A stretch of DNA of 64,000 bases from Terana coerulea (Eukaryota > Basidiomycota > Agaricomycetes > Polyporales > Phanerochaetaceae): NCBI GenBank assembly GCA_024811115.1, contig JAKOGH010000637.1, positions 142,764 to 206,763 of the forward strand, read 5' to 3'. Position 1 is the stretch's first letter. The number at the start of each line of letters is the position of its first letter. The notes under the pieces were generated by a model, which ran no database searches, was not told where the DNA came from, and worked only from the letters and a program-made list of their open reading frames with translations. Made by a program: the position numbers and the translations under genes. Shown piece after piece: positions 1-12,463 of the stretch.

Positions 1-399
1 GAGCCATACGCAGCCCCTCGGGAAGGGCGGCATCGGGCTTGCGGCGGATGGTGTGGTCAAAGATGAAGACCCTCTTCGCGCCGACCTGCTGCTTCAGGAG
101 CTCCTCCACCTCCTTGTAGTATTCCTCCTCAATCCGCTTGTCGTTGTCAAACTCCTTCTCCTTGCTGACGTGCTTCACGAACTGGAAGCCAGAGGTGTCG
201 AGGGAGAGGCCGTACTCCTTCTCCTTGCCACGCGCGTCGCGGACGACAACGTCGTGCGGGTCCACACCGATGTTGTCCTTGGGCTTGTTGGCGGGCGGGT
301 CGAAGACGTACTGATAGGGGTTTCATCGGTGCCAGCAGCGGGCACGTAGTAGTTGAGGGTGGTGGGGACGTCCTGCGCTGCGAGGGTCTGAACAGACAT
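1..399 (-). CDS. CmcJ/NvfI-type oxidoreductase (AsaB-like), 5' part, with a frame break
   Basis: The start codon is at 399 and the gene runs off the left edge of the window. The N-terminus reads MSVQTLAAQDVPTTLNYYVP, followed by a segment with PYQYVFDPP, a GLSLDTSGFQFV block and the family hallmark FDHTIRRK near the window edge. This pattern is that of the fungal CmcJ/NvfI group (relatives of AsaB and of the cephamycin 7-alpha-methoxylase P8 chain), often in secondary metabolism; the substrate cannot be predicted. The reading frame changes between GTDE and PYQYVF near position 323, at a run reading gaaacccc on the coding strand, where one base seems to be missing. No intron of plausible size fits there. 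It could be a consensus error or a real lesion. The family call is good; intactness is unknown. Confidence 0.7.
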
Positions 400-477
400 T
401 GTGTGCGAGGGAGTTGAGTTGAGTGTGAATGTGGTATGAACAAAACAATATGAACGACACTGACCTGCTGCCTACGC

Positions 478-484
478 TCTTATA
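478..484 (-). promoter_or_regulatory. TATA-like box of the CmcJ-type gene
   Basis: The minus strand reads GGTATAAGAGC about 80 bases upstream of the ATG at 399, a plausible core promoter position for a fungal gene. Confidence 0.4.
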
Positions 485-1421
485 CCCCAGAGATATGCAA
501 CGCGGCTTTGGGAAGTACATCAGTCAGCCAGAGCTTGGGTAAGTCTGAGTAATACGGTTCGACTCTATGGCGTCGGCAGAACGGAACTCGACAGTGTTGC
601 ACCATTCCACCTCGCGATGAGCCAAGAACACGTGGCAAGCAATACAACCGACTCGGTGTGTTCACAAGAATTAGACCGAGGCCTTCACCGCCACTTGTAG
701 TGGAGGCATCCACTTAACTTCTTCCTCATCTCGCCTGAAGTGCGGAGATGCTCAATGTCTAGCATTCGCAGCGCAGAACAGTCAGATATGCGATCAGAGT
801 CCCGAGCAAGCTTAGTCAGAATTGCTTGTGCATTACGAACGAGAGCAATCATTGCGCTCACCTCGCAGCATTGCACGCCATCATCTTCGAGGATACTGAG
901 TTCCTAAGCTGATTCCCCTGCAAGTCCGCAGCGCCATGACCGATGCTCTGCACTGTGCACAGCATCGCAAAGTAATTCTCGGGCAAAAACAGCGAAGCGC
1001 AGGAACAGCAAGCCACTGATGGCACTATGCTTGAATAGACTGCAATCCGCGATCTAAGAACCCCAAGAACGAAGCAGTTTGGTGGCAGCTTTCAAGGGGA
1101 AGATGCAGTTGGTGGTCGAGCTGTCAGTCACAGCAGAGAGCAATGTTTGAAAGCCGTGCGAAGATAATGGCCGCAGAAGGAAGGTGCAACTTTGTGGCGT
1201 ACCACAATTGACGCACATGCAATCGGACATGCCCACAAAATCGCATCTCCACTCTCCAAGCTTGTTGGATGTGAATAAAGATAGAATAAGATATACGGCT
1301 ACAGAAAATAATCACGGATATGCAATACAATGGCCAAAACCCATTGCGGTGGAATAGAGACGACAGATAGACGAGTGATCGAGACAGAAAGCAATGCAAC
1401 GAAAAGCACGGTTGAACCCAA
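485..1421. other. intergenic, no gene recognised
   Basis: Only short unrelated reading frames occur here on both strands. It holds the upstream region of the CmcJ-type gene and the 3' flank of the condensin gene. No repeat or RNA gene was seen. Confidence 0.5.
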
Positions 1422-4400
1422 CTAGTCAGAGTCTCTTTCTTCCTGGACTGCCTTCTTCCGATTTGCTGAGATTGATATGTCAGTCAGAAACCTGATAAAC
1501 CTCTTACAGTTACTCACATTTCCTCACAGCTTTCTTCCGTGCAGCCGCTTTCTTGGTCTCAACACGCTTCTCGAAGGCCTGGTCTTCGGCGCCTTGACGC
1601 CTGTGCTCTTCAAGTATCTGCAGGCGAAATATATTGATTAGTATCGGGAAAACCCCTGCGAAGGGCTACGCACATTCTCGAATTCGTTGAGCTCCGTCTC
1701 TGGCTTGTTAGGCGACTTGTTGGACCGTGCCTTCGCCAAGATCTCCTGGAAGCGGGCGAAGACTTCCTCCTCATGCAGCTTGTCCCGGTAATGCTGGAGT
1801 CCTTCAACGAGCTTCTTGACAGATCGCTCGGACTTGAACGGGAGTAGCGACAGACAGAAGGCAATGTCACGCCATTGCCGCGGCTCTTCCGAAAGCCGGA
1901 AGCGCTGGCAGAGTTTCTCAACAATATTCTCCGCTTGCTTCTCCTGTATAGTGAATCAGTATTTGCAGTCTCGCTTAATGCAACGTTTGTCTAACCTTCT
2001 CGATGAACTTGAAGATATACTTCATCGTGTTCTGGAAGTCTTCTTCTTCCACTGCATGGGCACCGACGGACAGATGGCTAATAACTATGAGACAAATCAG
2101 GGAGAGTCCGCATAGAGCAGGTTGAAGCATACCATCGGGAAGATTATTGTAAATCGCATTGTCCTTCGTAGCCAGCTCCGAGAAGAACAGCTTCGCCAAA
2201 TCCGCAATCCGCTGATCACTATCCTCCAAGCACTTCGCCATCTCGCCCAGCTGGCCCTTGACCTTGATCATGCCGTTCAAAATCAAGTGCGTCAGCACCA
2301 TGAGCGTGTTCTTCTTGACGACGACGTCCTTGTCCGACAGGCCCTTGTACAGCTCGTTGCTGTTCTCGTCGATGATGCTGCTGAACGAGACGGCGACGTC
2401 GCCGAGCGCGATGACGATGTTGCTGCGGATGCTGGGGTCCTTTGACGTCTCCAGGATACGGAAGAGCAGCGCGTGGTGCGAGTCACAGAACTGCGAGCTG
2501 ACGCAGAGGAACTTGCTGAACGCCAACGTTGCGGCGGCTCGGAGCGTGCGGTTCTAGTGCCCATTAGTTTAGTCCTGCAAGTGGAAGTTGAGGGCATACC
2601 TTGAACTTGTGCGGGCTGCCGCATATGTGCACTAGCATAGGTCCAAACGCGGCGAGAAGCGAATCTGGGCTGAACAACAGCTCTTGCTCCCGAATACCGG
2701 CAATGCGTTCGCCGATCTCATCTTCAGCATTGCCAGCTACCTGGTCGAGCTCCTCAACGGTGTCCTTCGTGCTGCGCGTCGGGGCTATTCCGTCCCCGCG
2801 CCGCCTTCTCCGCTACCCATGCGAACGACATTAGCATTCGTCTCGTACGCCTAGAGAACATGCGTACCTTGTTCGCGCTCGTGCTTCTGTCGCTTCCATT
2901 CACGCTCGACGAGCTCCAGGAACACGATATGCTTGATGGCCACATGCCCGACGACGAACAGCAGCTGGCTCAGCTCGAACGCATCTCCAACGTCCTTGTC
3001 TTCGCCGGCAGTGCTTTCCTGGCTGGTCGACTTGTCCCCTTGAGATGGACCCGCGCCATCCTCGTCCAAGGCCATGGCATCGGGGTCGGCACCCTCCGCC
3101 TCGGTGGAAGCCAGCGGCTCCACTTTCGCTGGCTTGGGGCCGAACACACGCCGAGTGAGGTTCTTGATAAGCCTGTCGCAGAAAATGTCTGGTCGTTCGG
3201 CAAGGGCATAGACTGTGTTGATGGCTTGTTCAGCCATCCCGAACCAGTCTTTATGTCTGCACGGCTGCTCCAACGCTTCCTGAAGCTTCTTGAAGAGTGG
3301 GCTATCGAGATCGAGTCGAATGTTCTTGTCCAAGAGCGAGCCTGCGTACTATATTAACAATGCTTGACGCGATCGTGCAGGGCCGATACTCACCTTTCAC
3401 TTTCTTTGCGCTACCGTTGAGACGTTGGATGGCAACACATGTGTACCGTGCAAGAGTCAAGTCCGCCTGGGCCACCACGTCAGCAACTCACATTTGAGAA
3501 GATAGGACAAGAAGATCTACTTGGCCGAGCTTGCCAAGGCCGATCTTGATCAAAACTTCGACCCGGTCTGCAACAACGTTTCGCCTTGCAAGTGCGAGCA
3601 TGCCTAGGATGATCACGGCTCCGCGGCGCTGAGCCCGGGGAAGTGGTCTCTCCGAACCTAGCATAACATGAGAATACTCGGCAGCATTGCTTGGGACGAT
3701 ACATACTATACACCTGCCATAGCTTGGCAATAACGTCGCTGTGAATTTGATCGTCGTCCATCATGATTCGAATCAACTCCTCCAGACTCGTCAGCTCAGC
3801 CAATGTGGCGTCATAGGTGAGTCTAGGACGGCCTCAGCAAAGCGGTAGGATCATATAAGGAGTTGTAGAACATACTCGATCATGTTCTTCGCAATGCGGT
3901 TGACTTGTTGCTTGGGCTCCATGTCTGGCAGAGGGTCGAAATACAAGCTGCGGTAGCATTCCAGAAGACGCGGCCGAATACCCTTCAGTTCTTTGCCGTC
4001 CTCAGATGTCGACGCGCTGTCCTTCGACCATATGAGGTGAATCATTTTCTTGATTCCCACCTACAATACCACAGATTAGCACAAATCATAATATTGTGTA
4101 TGCGTACGGACCTCTGCCCCGTCGAACTGGTACTCATGAGCAACGCGGAAAAACTCCATGGATTCTAGGACCTCCGGCTTGTTCGTAGAGGCCAACAGCT
4201 GCTCAATGATCTTCATGCCCCCTTCGACCTGACGAATGAAGTTGAGACCTTCTGCGTAGTAACGTTTCCGTAGCTTGAGGTGGAGCATTTCGTTACTTTG
4301 GAGGACTTCCATGGCCTGGGCCTCGCTTTGCAATGCCTCCATGTTCAGCTGCGATTTACGGGGCTTCTTCTTGCGCTTGGGCGGCGCCGCGTCGCCACCG

Positions 4401-6262
4401 TTCTCACCATCCTCCATGGGTACGTCTTCGTCTTCGTTTTGTACACTACCGTCGTCTGCCTCCTCGCCATCTACGTCCATGCCGACATCCGAGCCACCAG
4501 TCGGCTGCCGCTTACTGTAATAGTAATTTTCTTAGGATCGGCGAGTATAAGAACCAGAGGGTGAAATCATACCGCTTCTTAGACTTTCCGCTCTTGCGAG
4601 AACTTTGGCCCTCTTCCTCGGCTCCATCCTCGCCCTCGCCCTCGTCTTCTTCGTCTTCCTCTCCCTCGGGATCATCTTGGTCATTCTCATCCTGTGTCTT
4701 GGCCCCTTCACCCTCGACCACCTCAACAGCCTTCGCAATATCCTTCTCCACCTTCTGTACCTCCTTCAACACCTCCTCGTATCGTTTCTCCCATTCTCTT
4801 TGGCCCAGCAAACCACCGTGCATGAGCCCGTAGGGGTGCGTGACAATGAGCTTGACGATGAGCACTACGGCAGACTTGCGCACGCCAGCCGCCTTGTCCT
4901 CGAGGCAGTCCACTGCTGCGCGTGTGATAGCCAGTCGCTGCTTTGGGAACTTGACGGGAAGGTCGCAGAGCTTCGCGAGTGTGGCGAGGACTTTCGTACG
5001 GACGTATGAGGACAAGTCTAGCGTGCGCTCGAGCAGCAAGTCGTAGAGGCCATTGAGCTGCTTCTGGCTCTGCTGTTGGTCCATGTTTAGGTCGGCGGAG
5101 ACAGCGATCTCACGAATGAGATACCCAATCATCTCGACGACTGCCATCCGCATGGGATACGACTAGAGCGAATTGAGTTGCGTCCCATATTGCAAAATAA
5201 TGCGACCTACTTCCGAGTCTAAATGAGCGAGGAGAAGACTGATCTGCTTCAGAACCAAGCGGGGTGACATCTCCGTAAGTCTGACTAGGAATCTTGAAAA
5301 GGCTCTCGGGCCCTTGGAGTCCTGGGCACTGAACGTCTTCCCAGCAATCTCGCGCAATATCTCATCGCTTAGCTGGGTATGGTCGAATTCCTTCGACAGG
5401 ATCGCCAGGCACTCCGCCATAGGTTCCGAGAGATGCTCGTAGTATTGGAGACTTTGCATCATGGTGATTTGTGCGGTCAAGATGTGCCCATGGTGCTTCA
5501 CTGCCCGGCAGATGACCTTGTATGTACCGAGGCGGATTTCTTGCGCCTTCATGTAACCTTCGTTCTCAGTAATGCGGTAAGCTGGGTTGACAAGGCAGCT
5601 GTGATAATAAAATGAATAAGATGGAAGATGAGAAAGAATGTATTAGCCTACTTTATGAAAGTATCTCTTTCAGGAGTGGTCGTCCAAATTCTCTGAGTCC
5701 TCAACCGAAGCACTTTGGTTATAAGCCCAAGCGCGCCTGGTATTTGGTCATGCCATGTCCAGTTCTCCGTTCGCCTGGCGGCAGCTGTCCGAGCACCTGC
5801 TGCCTTCCCTCCGCGACCTCTTCTGCCCCGAGTGGGTGGAGGAGGTGCGCCTTCCTCGCCAGTGGCCTTGACCTTCTCCGCGGCGGAAACAAACCACTGC
5901 AGTAGAAACGCGTACATCTCAAGAGCCATCTTGTGTGATGCAAAGGTCCCTTGCTCATCGTCGTCCAAGTCGCGAATAGTAGCTTCAACCTGAGCTTGGA
6001 ATGCAGAGGAGATTGAGTCGAGTAGCTTGCTCATCGTGGTTCCCTGAAGGTGCTCCGAATGCTTCAGGAGACTTCGGTATGCGTCAAAAACCTGCAAGTC
6101 TGTGATTGCGTCTGAGGAGTCGGCGAGGGCCACAACGGCTGCTTCGAGCATTCCGGAGACCTGGCGGGCCTCCATGGACGAGATGTCATGTTCGTGTGGT
6201 ATTTCATAGCGTGAGATATCCTGGAGCGACTGGAGCTCCTCCTGCAGATCAAAGTCAGCCAT
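1422..6262 (-). CDS. CND1: condensin complex subunit 1 (Cnd1/Ycs4/CAP-D2)
   Basis: A HEAT-repeat regulatory subunit of condensin, which acts in the nucleus in mitotic chromosome compaction. The N-terminus MADFDLQEELQSLQD at 6262 resembles fungal Cnd1 starts, so I chose this ATG although the frame stays open upstream to 6412. Conserved blocks follow in order: the region with WTWHDQIPGALGLITKVL, HEAT blocks (KTFSAQDSKGPRAFSRFL, SYVRTKVLATLAKLCDLP), an acidic linker around 4620-4700 (EGEEDEEDEGEGEDG), the central block with MIHLIWSKD, and the highly conserved C-terminal core (SSQFCDSHH, then MVLTHLILNGMIKVKGQLGE, then NAIYNNLPD). The gene has many short introns. The last one (1466-1517) joins an exon ending in a basic stretch to a short final exon ending EERDSD at 1422. 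No frame break was seen in the stretches I followed. It is divergent from RPB10. Confidence 0.93.
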
Positions 6263-6482
6263 CTGAACGTAGTCGTTAAGATATGAAAATGGGTCGTGCT
6301 TGAGGGCGTCGGAGACGTCGACGACGACGAGGTCGGGGTGAAAGGCGGTCGCCGCACGCGAACCACTTTGGCGCGAAACTCCTGACCGAGCCACGTGATC
6401 CGCGTTTTGCACGTGGGGATTACCAAATTTGGAGAACTTGTGCTTTCCGTTCCTGCCACCACCACTTTACTGGCCGTCTGTC
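6263..6482. promoter_or_regulatory. shared divergent promoter of CND1 and RPB10
   Basis: Only 220 bases separate the start codons of the divergent condensin and RPB10 genes, so one compact region must serve both. I see no clear TATA box, as is common for housekeeping genes. If the condensin start lies further upstream the shared region is smaller still. Confidence 0.5.
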
Positions 6483-6864
6483 ATGGTGAGCAGCTCCTTT
6501 CACCCAGCGAACAAATGCAGCAACTCGGCTGTGCTGCATAGATTATCCCAGTGCGGTGTTTCTCTTGCGGAAAGGTTGTGGGCGACAAATGGGCTGCTTA
6601 CATCAAGTTGCTGGAGACTATGAATGAGGGGTACGTCGCACACCACTGTGAACCAGTCTTTAGCTTATGTCTATTCAGGGATGCTCTAACAGAACTGCAA
6701 CTTAAGAGATACTGCTGCCGTCGCATGGTTTTGACTCATGTAGACCTCATCGAAAAGTTGCTACAGTATAACCGTACGCACATCTTGAGCACCCTCCATT
6801 CCCAGCACTGTCTAATCTTGTGGTAGCGAACGAGCGGTCGAAGGACAAGAACGCTTACGCTTAA
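6483..6864 (+). CDS. RPB10: RNA polymerases I, II and III subunit RPABC5 (Rpb10)
   Basis: A zinc-binding core subunit shared by the three nuclear RNA polymerases. There are four exons. A three-base first exon (ATG, 6483-6485) is followed at once by an intron (6486-6541). Exon 2 (6542-6630) encodes [17 protein letters not shown], exon 3 (6679-6773) encodes [20 protein letters not shown], and exon 4 (6827-6864) gives the tail [12 protein letters not shown]. The zinc ligands CxxC (CFSC) and the CC pair in RYCCRRM are present, and the roughly 75-residue length fits the family. All splice sites are GT-AG and the phases fit exactly. The one-codon first exon is easily missed by gene finders. Confidence 0.95.
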
Positions 6865-7521
6865 AGCACTTGCACTAAGATTTACACCCAAGCAAAATGC
6901 TCCATGCGGAGCTCACAGTCACTATCTCCTGACGGCAAGTGCGAAGCGCTCCACCGCGCATGCCTGGCTACGTCCGCTACGCACGGTCAATTGACTCTCG
7001 CCAAGCTCTTGTCGGGTGCAAATTACCAACTCTCGAAGCCAACCGACCTGGGGATTACCACTCGGCCACACCACGCTACAGCTTTGCGACCCGTTTCTCT
7101 ATTCCTTCATATTGTACTTTAGCATCTCGTAATGCATGGGTTTACCTTGTTGCCCAGGTCTGAAGATACTTCTCCACTTTTGAACTCTCCAGAGCAAACG
7201 GGTCTCAATGCGTGCAGTCTTTTTCCCCGTGCAATGCCCTCAGCGCCACACGAGCGCTCTACGCTCATGCGTAGTACGACGAAGCTCTCGCGATGCCCAC
7301 ACGCCTATAGGTTGCCATCTCCCAAGAACACGGCGCGTTTGAATTCAAACACCCATTCCTCCATCTTTGAAACGCTGCTACGCGTTTATCAACATTGTAC
7401 GTTTCATTGCGGGTTTGCATCTCCAATCTGATCCTGTGATACACAGCATGCCAGGTCATATAAGTAACAGCAAGCACTCACCGCTGCTGTGAATCCAACA
7501 TCCACCGAACTTGCTGCTAGC
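6865..7521. other. intergenic, no gene recognised
   Basis: This stretch lies between RPB10 and the F-box gene on the same strand. It contains only short overlapping frames with no recognisable protein, and no repeat was noticed. Confidence 0.45.
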
Positions 7522-9145
7522 ATGGGTAGCTGGGACGAACTATGCTTGCTATGCGGCGTATCTCCCTCTGGGGCGCCACACAGCTCCATCCCTCGAGTAA
7601 AGCGGAAGAGCTAGCTCGAGCTATTGCGGCGGATATACAAGAAGGCGACGAAGAAACCGTCGAGATCGTGAAAGGGGCACTCCGGGCGTCCCTCCCACCG
7701 TCGAAGATCGCTCTTGACTATCGTCCCGACTGGTTACCAGAAGGGATGGGCAGGCGTGACCACGCAGACGCTACATGCATTGCCATCGGATACTTCAAGG
7801 CGGACAGCATTGGCGAACCTATCATTCGCGATGGGAAAATTGCTGACGGCCGACACGTCGACGTCAGGCGGGTACGCAACAGCAGCGGCGCCACTTTCAG
7901 CGAACTTCTACGCACGGTCGATGGTGAAGAGGTCGAGGACTGGGTGTACTCCGACTGCTCTGTCAAAACCGACGGGAACCCAAACTTCTTCTTTTGCGAA
8001 AGATGCTACAAGTACCTCGAGCAGTGGCTGGACCAACAATCGCTTCCTTCGCGCTCATGTGACCTTCCCTCGGACGCCGCTCCTATGTCGTTTGCCTCAG
8101 AGCTGTATGAAATCATAAATTCAAGAGAGTTAAGGCGAGGCAAGTGCTCCATACTACTCATCGGTCCTGTACGGCTGAATCTTACGCATCCTTTTTGCAG
8201 ACCACAAAACGACACTTCTTCCGGAACTCGACTATGGAGGTATTGAAGCCGCTTTCGATGAAGGCTATCAATGGCAGGACTATATTATTCAGTGCAGGCG
8301 CGGCTCCAAAAACATCGCGCTTGCAGTGGCCAATGGTCTACGAGGAGCGGATCTCATACCCGCCGTCCTTCGTGATTCTCGCGCATGGATGTTTATGCGC
8401 CCTGATATGTAAGTGCTCAAGCCTTCACCTCGACGAGGTCTTGCTAATGGCCTGGCATCTTCTAGATGGCCGACACCGCCGCAGACCGATTGCACTCCTT
8501 CCTTTACCTCCTTCCCAATAACCCACGACATTATAATACCGTCAATTGGCACACTACCCAATGAGCTGCTTCTCCTCATCTTCTGTGATATGCCTCTTCC
8601 GAGTCTCCTCTCGCTATCCGCGACATGTCGCTACCTGCGCTCACTGATCACGGAGCCGTCGTTCATGGATCTCATTCTCAAGGAATCCATGACCAAGGGA
8701 GAACTACGGTGGATACTGCCCGCGGAGACCGTTAAAGGCGAAAGTACGCGGGCGTACGATGCTTTGATACGGTGGATCCCGGAGGAGCATCGTCCGGAGT
8801 CGTCGCCGACTCTGTCAGGGGAATGCGGAGGGCGATGCAGCTGAGCAGGAGCTGGTCGCAGAGGACAAGGACGGAGGCGAGGACGAAGAGAGGGAGGCCG
8901 AAGAGAACTCGTCGCAAGACGACGTTCCGGCCGCACCACCTGTCGCACCATTACTTTCGTCCCAGCATTTCAACCGGCTGGCCTTCGTGCGCGAATGCTG
9001 GGAGTCAGACTCGATGATGAGTAGAAGGAGGATCTGGGGGCAGGTCAAACAGTTCGAGGGATTGTGGCGGGACTATCGTTTGCATGGGTGGAGGGTCGAT
9101 AGATTCTTTTCTTCAGAAGAACTCTCTGAAGAGCTCAATATTTGA
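7522..9145 (+). CDS. F-box domain protein, two frame breaks
   Basis: The best start is ATG at 7522 (MGSWDELCLLCGVSPSG), a Cys-containing opening I associate with mushroom F-box-like proteins. It is out of frame with the following AEELARAIAADIQEGDEE block, so one base is gained or lost between about 7585 and 7610. A GC-AG intron (8140-8200) and a GT-AG intron before 8466 follow. The F-box lies near 8545-8670 (LPNELLLLIFCDMPLPSLL, then a CRYLRSL helix). Near 8815-8822, in a GGGG run, the frame breaks again, and the acidic tail ending in EELSEELNI at 9145 is read in another frame. F-box proteins usually bind Skp1 in SCF ubiquitin ligases; the substrate is unknown. It may be a pseudogene, or a good gene with consensus errors. 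Confidence 0.65.
8140..8200 (+). other. GC-AG intron in the F-box gene
   Basis: The exon ends ...AGGCGAG and the next bases are GCAAGT, a typical minor GC donor. The intron ends TTTTTGCAG, and joining restores the frame into DHKTTLLPELDYGG. The noncanonical donor is supported by the frame on both sides. Confidence 0.65.
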
Positions 9146-9427
9146 GTGCCAATCTGCTATTAGCTCACCCCACCTCCCTCCTAAGTTATATTGCTTACAT
9201 ACATCTTGAAGAGGGTTGTCAAGCATTCATATTCCAAGATTCAACCCGCACACAGTGATAAGCATGCATGCATGAGGTTTGATGTCTGCGTTCCAACAAG
9301 TCAACGTACAGTACTACATGGTAACGAGAAAGTACCGTAGCTAGCCACAGCCTTCGACCACCGAACCCCCGCCACCCACAATCCCACCCAAACCTTCCCC
9401 GAACTAATACACTGGTTCTGAGCCACG
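9146..9427. other. short convergent intergenic region
   Basis: The F-box gene (plus) and coiled-coil gene A (minus) end toward each other here. The outer edge of the large inverted duplication lies near 9340. No further gene was seen. Confidence 0.4.
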
Positions 9428-12300
9428 TCAGGGCATCGTACACCAGAGAAAGCCGAACAAGACCGAGACACGGAAGTGAGTGGCGACGCCCAGGATGGAG
9501 TCATCGACCGCGAGCGCGAGCAATACGGACACTAGAAAATGAAACAGATTCCAAACCACAATCCCGAGTATCTTCACAAGAATCTTCATCCACCAGACCG
9601 TCTATCACCATCTGCACCCTCGCCCGCTCAAATAAGTCCGCCACCCGATCCCGAAATGAGCCTTCCACAGACGCTGGCACGGATGCGGATGTCGAGTCGA
9701 TGTCGGCCTCACGCTCCCTGTCACGAGCATCTCGAGTACGCCTGGCTTCAGCGATCTTGACCATGAGCGCCTCAATCTCAGCGTCCTTGCTGGAGAGATC
9801 GTCCTTGACCTGGGCCAGCTTCGCCTGGGTGGCCGCAAGCTTGCCGCGAGTCTTGAGTGGTGCGAGGACTAACTTCTGTATCGCAATGGCGTCCATAAGC
9901 TCGTCGGCCTCGTCATCGTTGATCTTCGTGCTCAGCTGGTACGAATCCAAGCCCGCCTGGTGCGCCTGCGTCTCCTTCGCGTGGTCCCGCCGGACCTCCC
10001 GCTGCTTCTTCTCGACCTCGGCCCTCTTCGCCTTCGCCGTCTCATAGCCAGCGTTGACCATCCCCAGGCGGAACCTTCATCCCCTCGATCTCCGGCTGAC
10101 GCTCCTTCTGCGCCTCGATCTCCTTGCGCAGCGCGGCGGCTTCGGCCAGCGCCGCCTTCGTGGCCTCGCGCTCCTCCGCGATGCACGCCCATAGGAACTT
10201 CTGCTGCGAGAGCTTCTCTGGTCGCTCCTTGCGGCACACGTCCGTGTGAAAACGGTGTTCGGCAGTCGTGAACTCGAGGCTGCCCTGAGCGCCAGCGAGC
10301 TCCTCGCGCGCCGCCGCGACTCGGTCAGTGAGTTCATCAACGTGAGCCTCAAGTTCTGACTTCGTCGCCTCATCGTCGGCGCGCTGAACGGATATGGTCA
10401 TCAGGAGAGCTGCATGGGCGATGGTGTCATCTTCTTCTGAGTGAGTGACGGCGGCCTTGAGTGTGGAGATGTTGATGAGGAGCTGCTCGTAAGACTGTCG
10501 ACGGGCTTCGTGCGAGACATGCAGTGTGGTGTATTCGGCATTGACAGATACCAGCTGGTCATGGACGGCGGTCAGACGGGCGATGAGCGCAGTCGCATCA
10601 TCATCGTGTGCGGACTGTGCATCATGTGCCGCGGTCTGAACCGCGTCCAGCTCTGCCTTCGCCTCGAATAGGGCACCTCGAAGCTCTACGATGGTGCCCT
10701 TGAGCGCAGCGGACTTGACAGCGAAGCGAGTGTTGGCGTCGTCCATGTTCGCACGTATAGTCTTCTCCTCGGTGATGGCTGCCGCCTTGACCTCCGCCAG
10801 CTTAGCCTCGCTGGTGCGAACCTCGGCCTCTACATCCTCGAGAGATTGTTGAGCATCATTGAGGCGTCGATACAGGGCATGGGAGCGCTTCTTGAGGTCG
10901 CGAAGGGAATCCTGCAGTCGGCCTAGGTATATGGCGTCGTCGCGGTCCAGCTTGGTCTTCTCCGCCGTCAGCTTCGAGATTTCCTCTTCCACGGTGACCC
11001 ACTTGTCCCCAACCTTCTTGTACTCCCGCTCCAGAGAGGTAACCTTGGCTTGAGCAGTGGACAGATTGTTCTACAATACTTCAGTATATGCTTATCATTA
11101 GTTGCGGGTCCATGCTCACCTGCTTGGTCTCAAGCTTGCGTGCATATGACGCTTTGACGGCCATCTGGTGGGCGATCTTCTCCGCAAGATCGAGACCGCT
11201 GACACGATACTCCTCCAAACTGATCGGCCTGGCGAGTCATGTGTTTGACAAGGTAGGCTTCAAGACCGGCATCCCGAACGAGTTGCATGGCGTTGTTGGC
11301 AATCTTGTTCCTGAAGGCGGTGATACCGACGACAAACTCGAAGGCGCGGACAGTAACAACTTCCAAGATCCAGAGCTATCGTGCAACATGTAAGCCTCAG
11401 TAGACACTGAGTTGAAAACATGACGAACCATGACCAGTCCTCCGACCAACATTACAAGCACCGTGACCATAGTAGGCAGGCCCAGGAAGGTAGGCATGAG
11501 CGAGAAAAGCCAGTCATAGGTTGAGGTCGAGATGCAGAACTTGGCGGAGATGTTGTCGCGAGCCAGACAAAGATAGCCAGGATGAACACGCCAGAAGCCG
11601 ACGCCAGAGTGAAGGTAGCCTTGAAAGCCTCGACCAAGGTAGCAAGAACATCCGAGAGAGTAGCGTCGGGAGCACCAGGGTTGTCGATGCCAAAGTTCAG
11701 AGTGCGAGGAACGAGGTCGAAGCAGAAGTAGGAGATGTAGGAGAGAACACCGAGAAAGACAGCGAAAGTATCAAAGCCTCCAGCGGCCGCGAGAGGAACC
11801 TGAGGCGGAGGAGGGGCGAAGTACTGAATACGATGCATGGCTGTCGTGAGCGAAAAGATGAGGGACTACAGGTTTCACAACCGACCTTATGTAGAGGGTT
11901 GGGCTGACATGTCAGCCTCTGTCGACCATGCCAAACACCGATCGTGGCAGCCCCTCGATCATGGTCTTCGACCAGCTATTTCGGTACCAACCAACTATGC
12001 GGTCTGGATTAGTATAGGTCAAGCTCGTCCGGACCATTCACAATTGCGTACCTTGGTCTACATCCAATCTCACAACATCTGCTCAAGTGCTGAAAACCCT
12101 CATGCCAGAGAAACCTTGGTCAACAGATGGGCTGGTTTCACTAATCTGTTCACAGATGATGGTAACATGTATGCACAGTGGCTGGAAAATAAGGGTAAGG
12201 GGAACGGGAGATTGCTGGACGGTGGTGGTAGTCGCGCAAGATGAGTGTAAGAACCATCTGGTTTCAGCGCCGATCCCGACGCCCGACACTGTGACTACAG
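9340..12300 (-). repeat. large inverted duplication, copy A
   Basis: This segment matches 29845-32830 in opposite orientation across the whole coiled-coil gene, its promoter and its 3' flank. The coding part is nearly identical. The promoter side diverges more, with indels and many substitutions; a conserved island near 12260-12290 (GGCGTCGGGATCGGCGC against GGTGTCGGGATCGGCGC) marks its far edge. Boundaries are approximate. Confidence 0.8.
9428..11838 (-). CDS. membrane-anchored coiled-coil protein, copy A
   Basis: The start is ATG at 11838 (MHRIQYFAPPPPQVPLAAAG). Predicted order: a Pro-rich start, a hydrophobic segment (TFAVFLGVLSYISYFCFDLV), a second (ASGVFILAIFVWL), a third (TMVTVLVMLVGGLVM), then about 450 residues of charged, Ala/Glu/Lys-rich coiled coil. 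An open frame with hydrophobic content (LGIVVWNLFHFLVSVLLALA) ends at 9428 and may be the real C-terminus. A GT-AG intron of about 53 bases follows the third membrane segment and another lies near 11070. The frame breaks between the second and third membrane segments (about 11545-11580), again at about 10068-10073 where copy B has one base fewer, and near the C-terminus. I do not recognise the family. Its near twin, copy B, is at 30328-32740. It is either a decaying gene or one carrying consensus errors. Confidence 0.5.
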
Positions 12301-12463
12301 ACTTATCCGGCCCGGACCCGGATGCCGAATCCCGTCGTGGCGCGAGCGAAATCTGCACTGCCAAGGCGCCGCCGATAGTCTATGTACCGTTGTCGTGACT
12401 TCGGACTCTTACCGGAACCACGCTCTGTAGACTGCTGTGTGCACTCTTCGTAGAAGGTACAGG

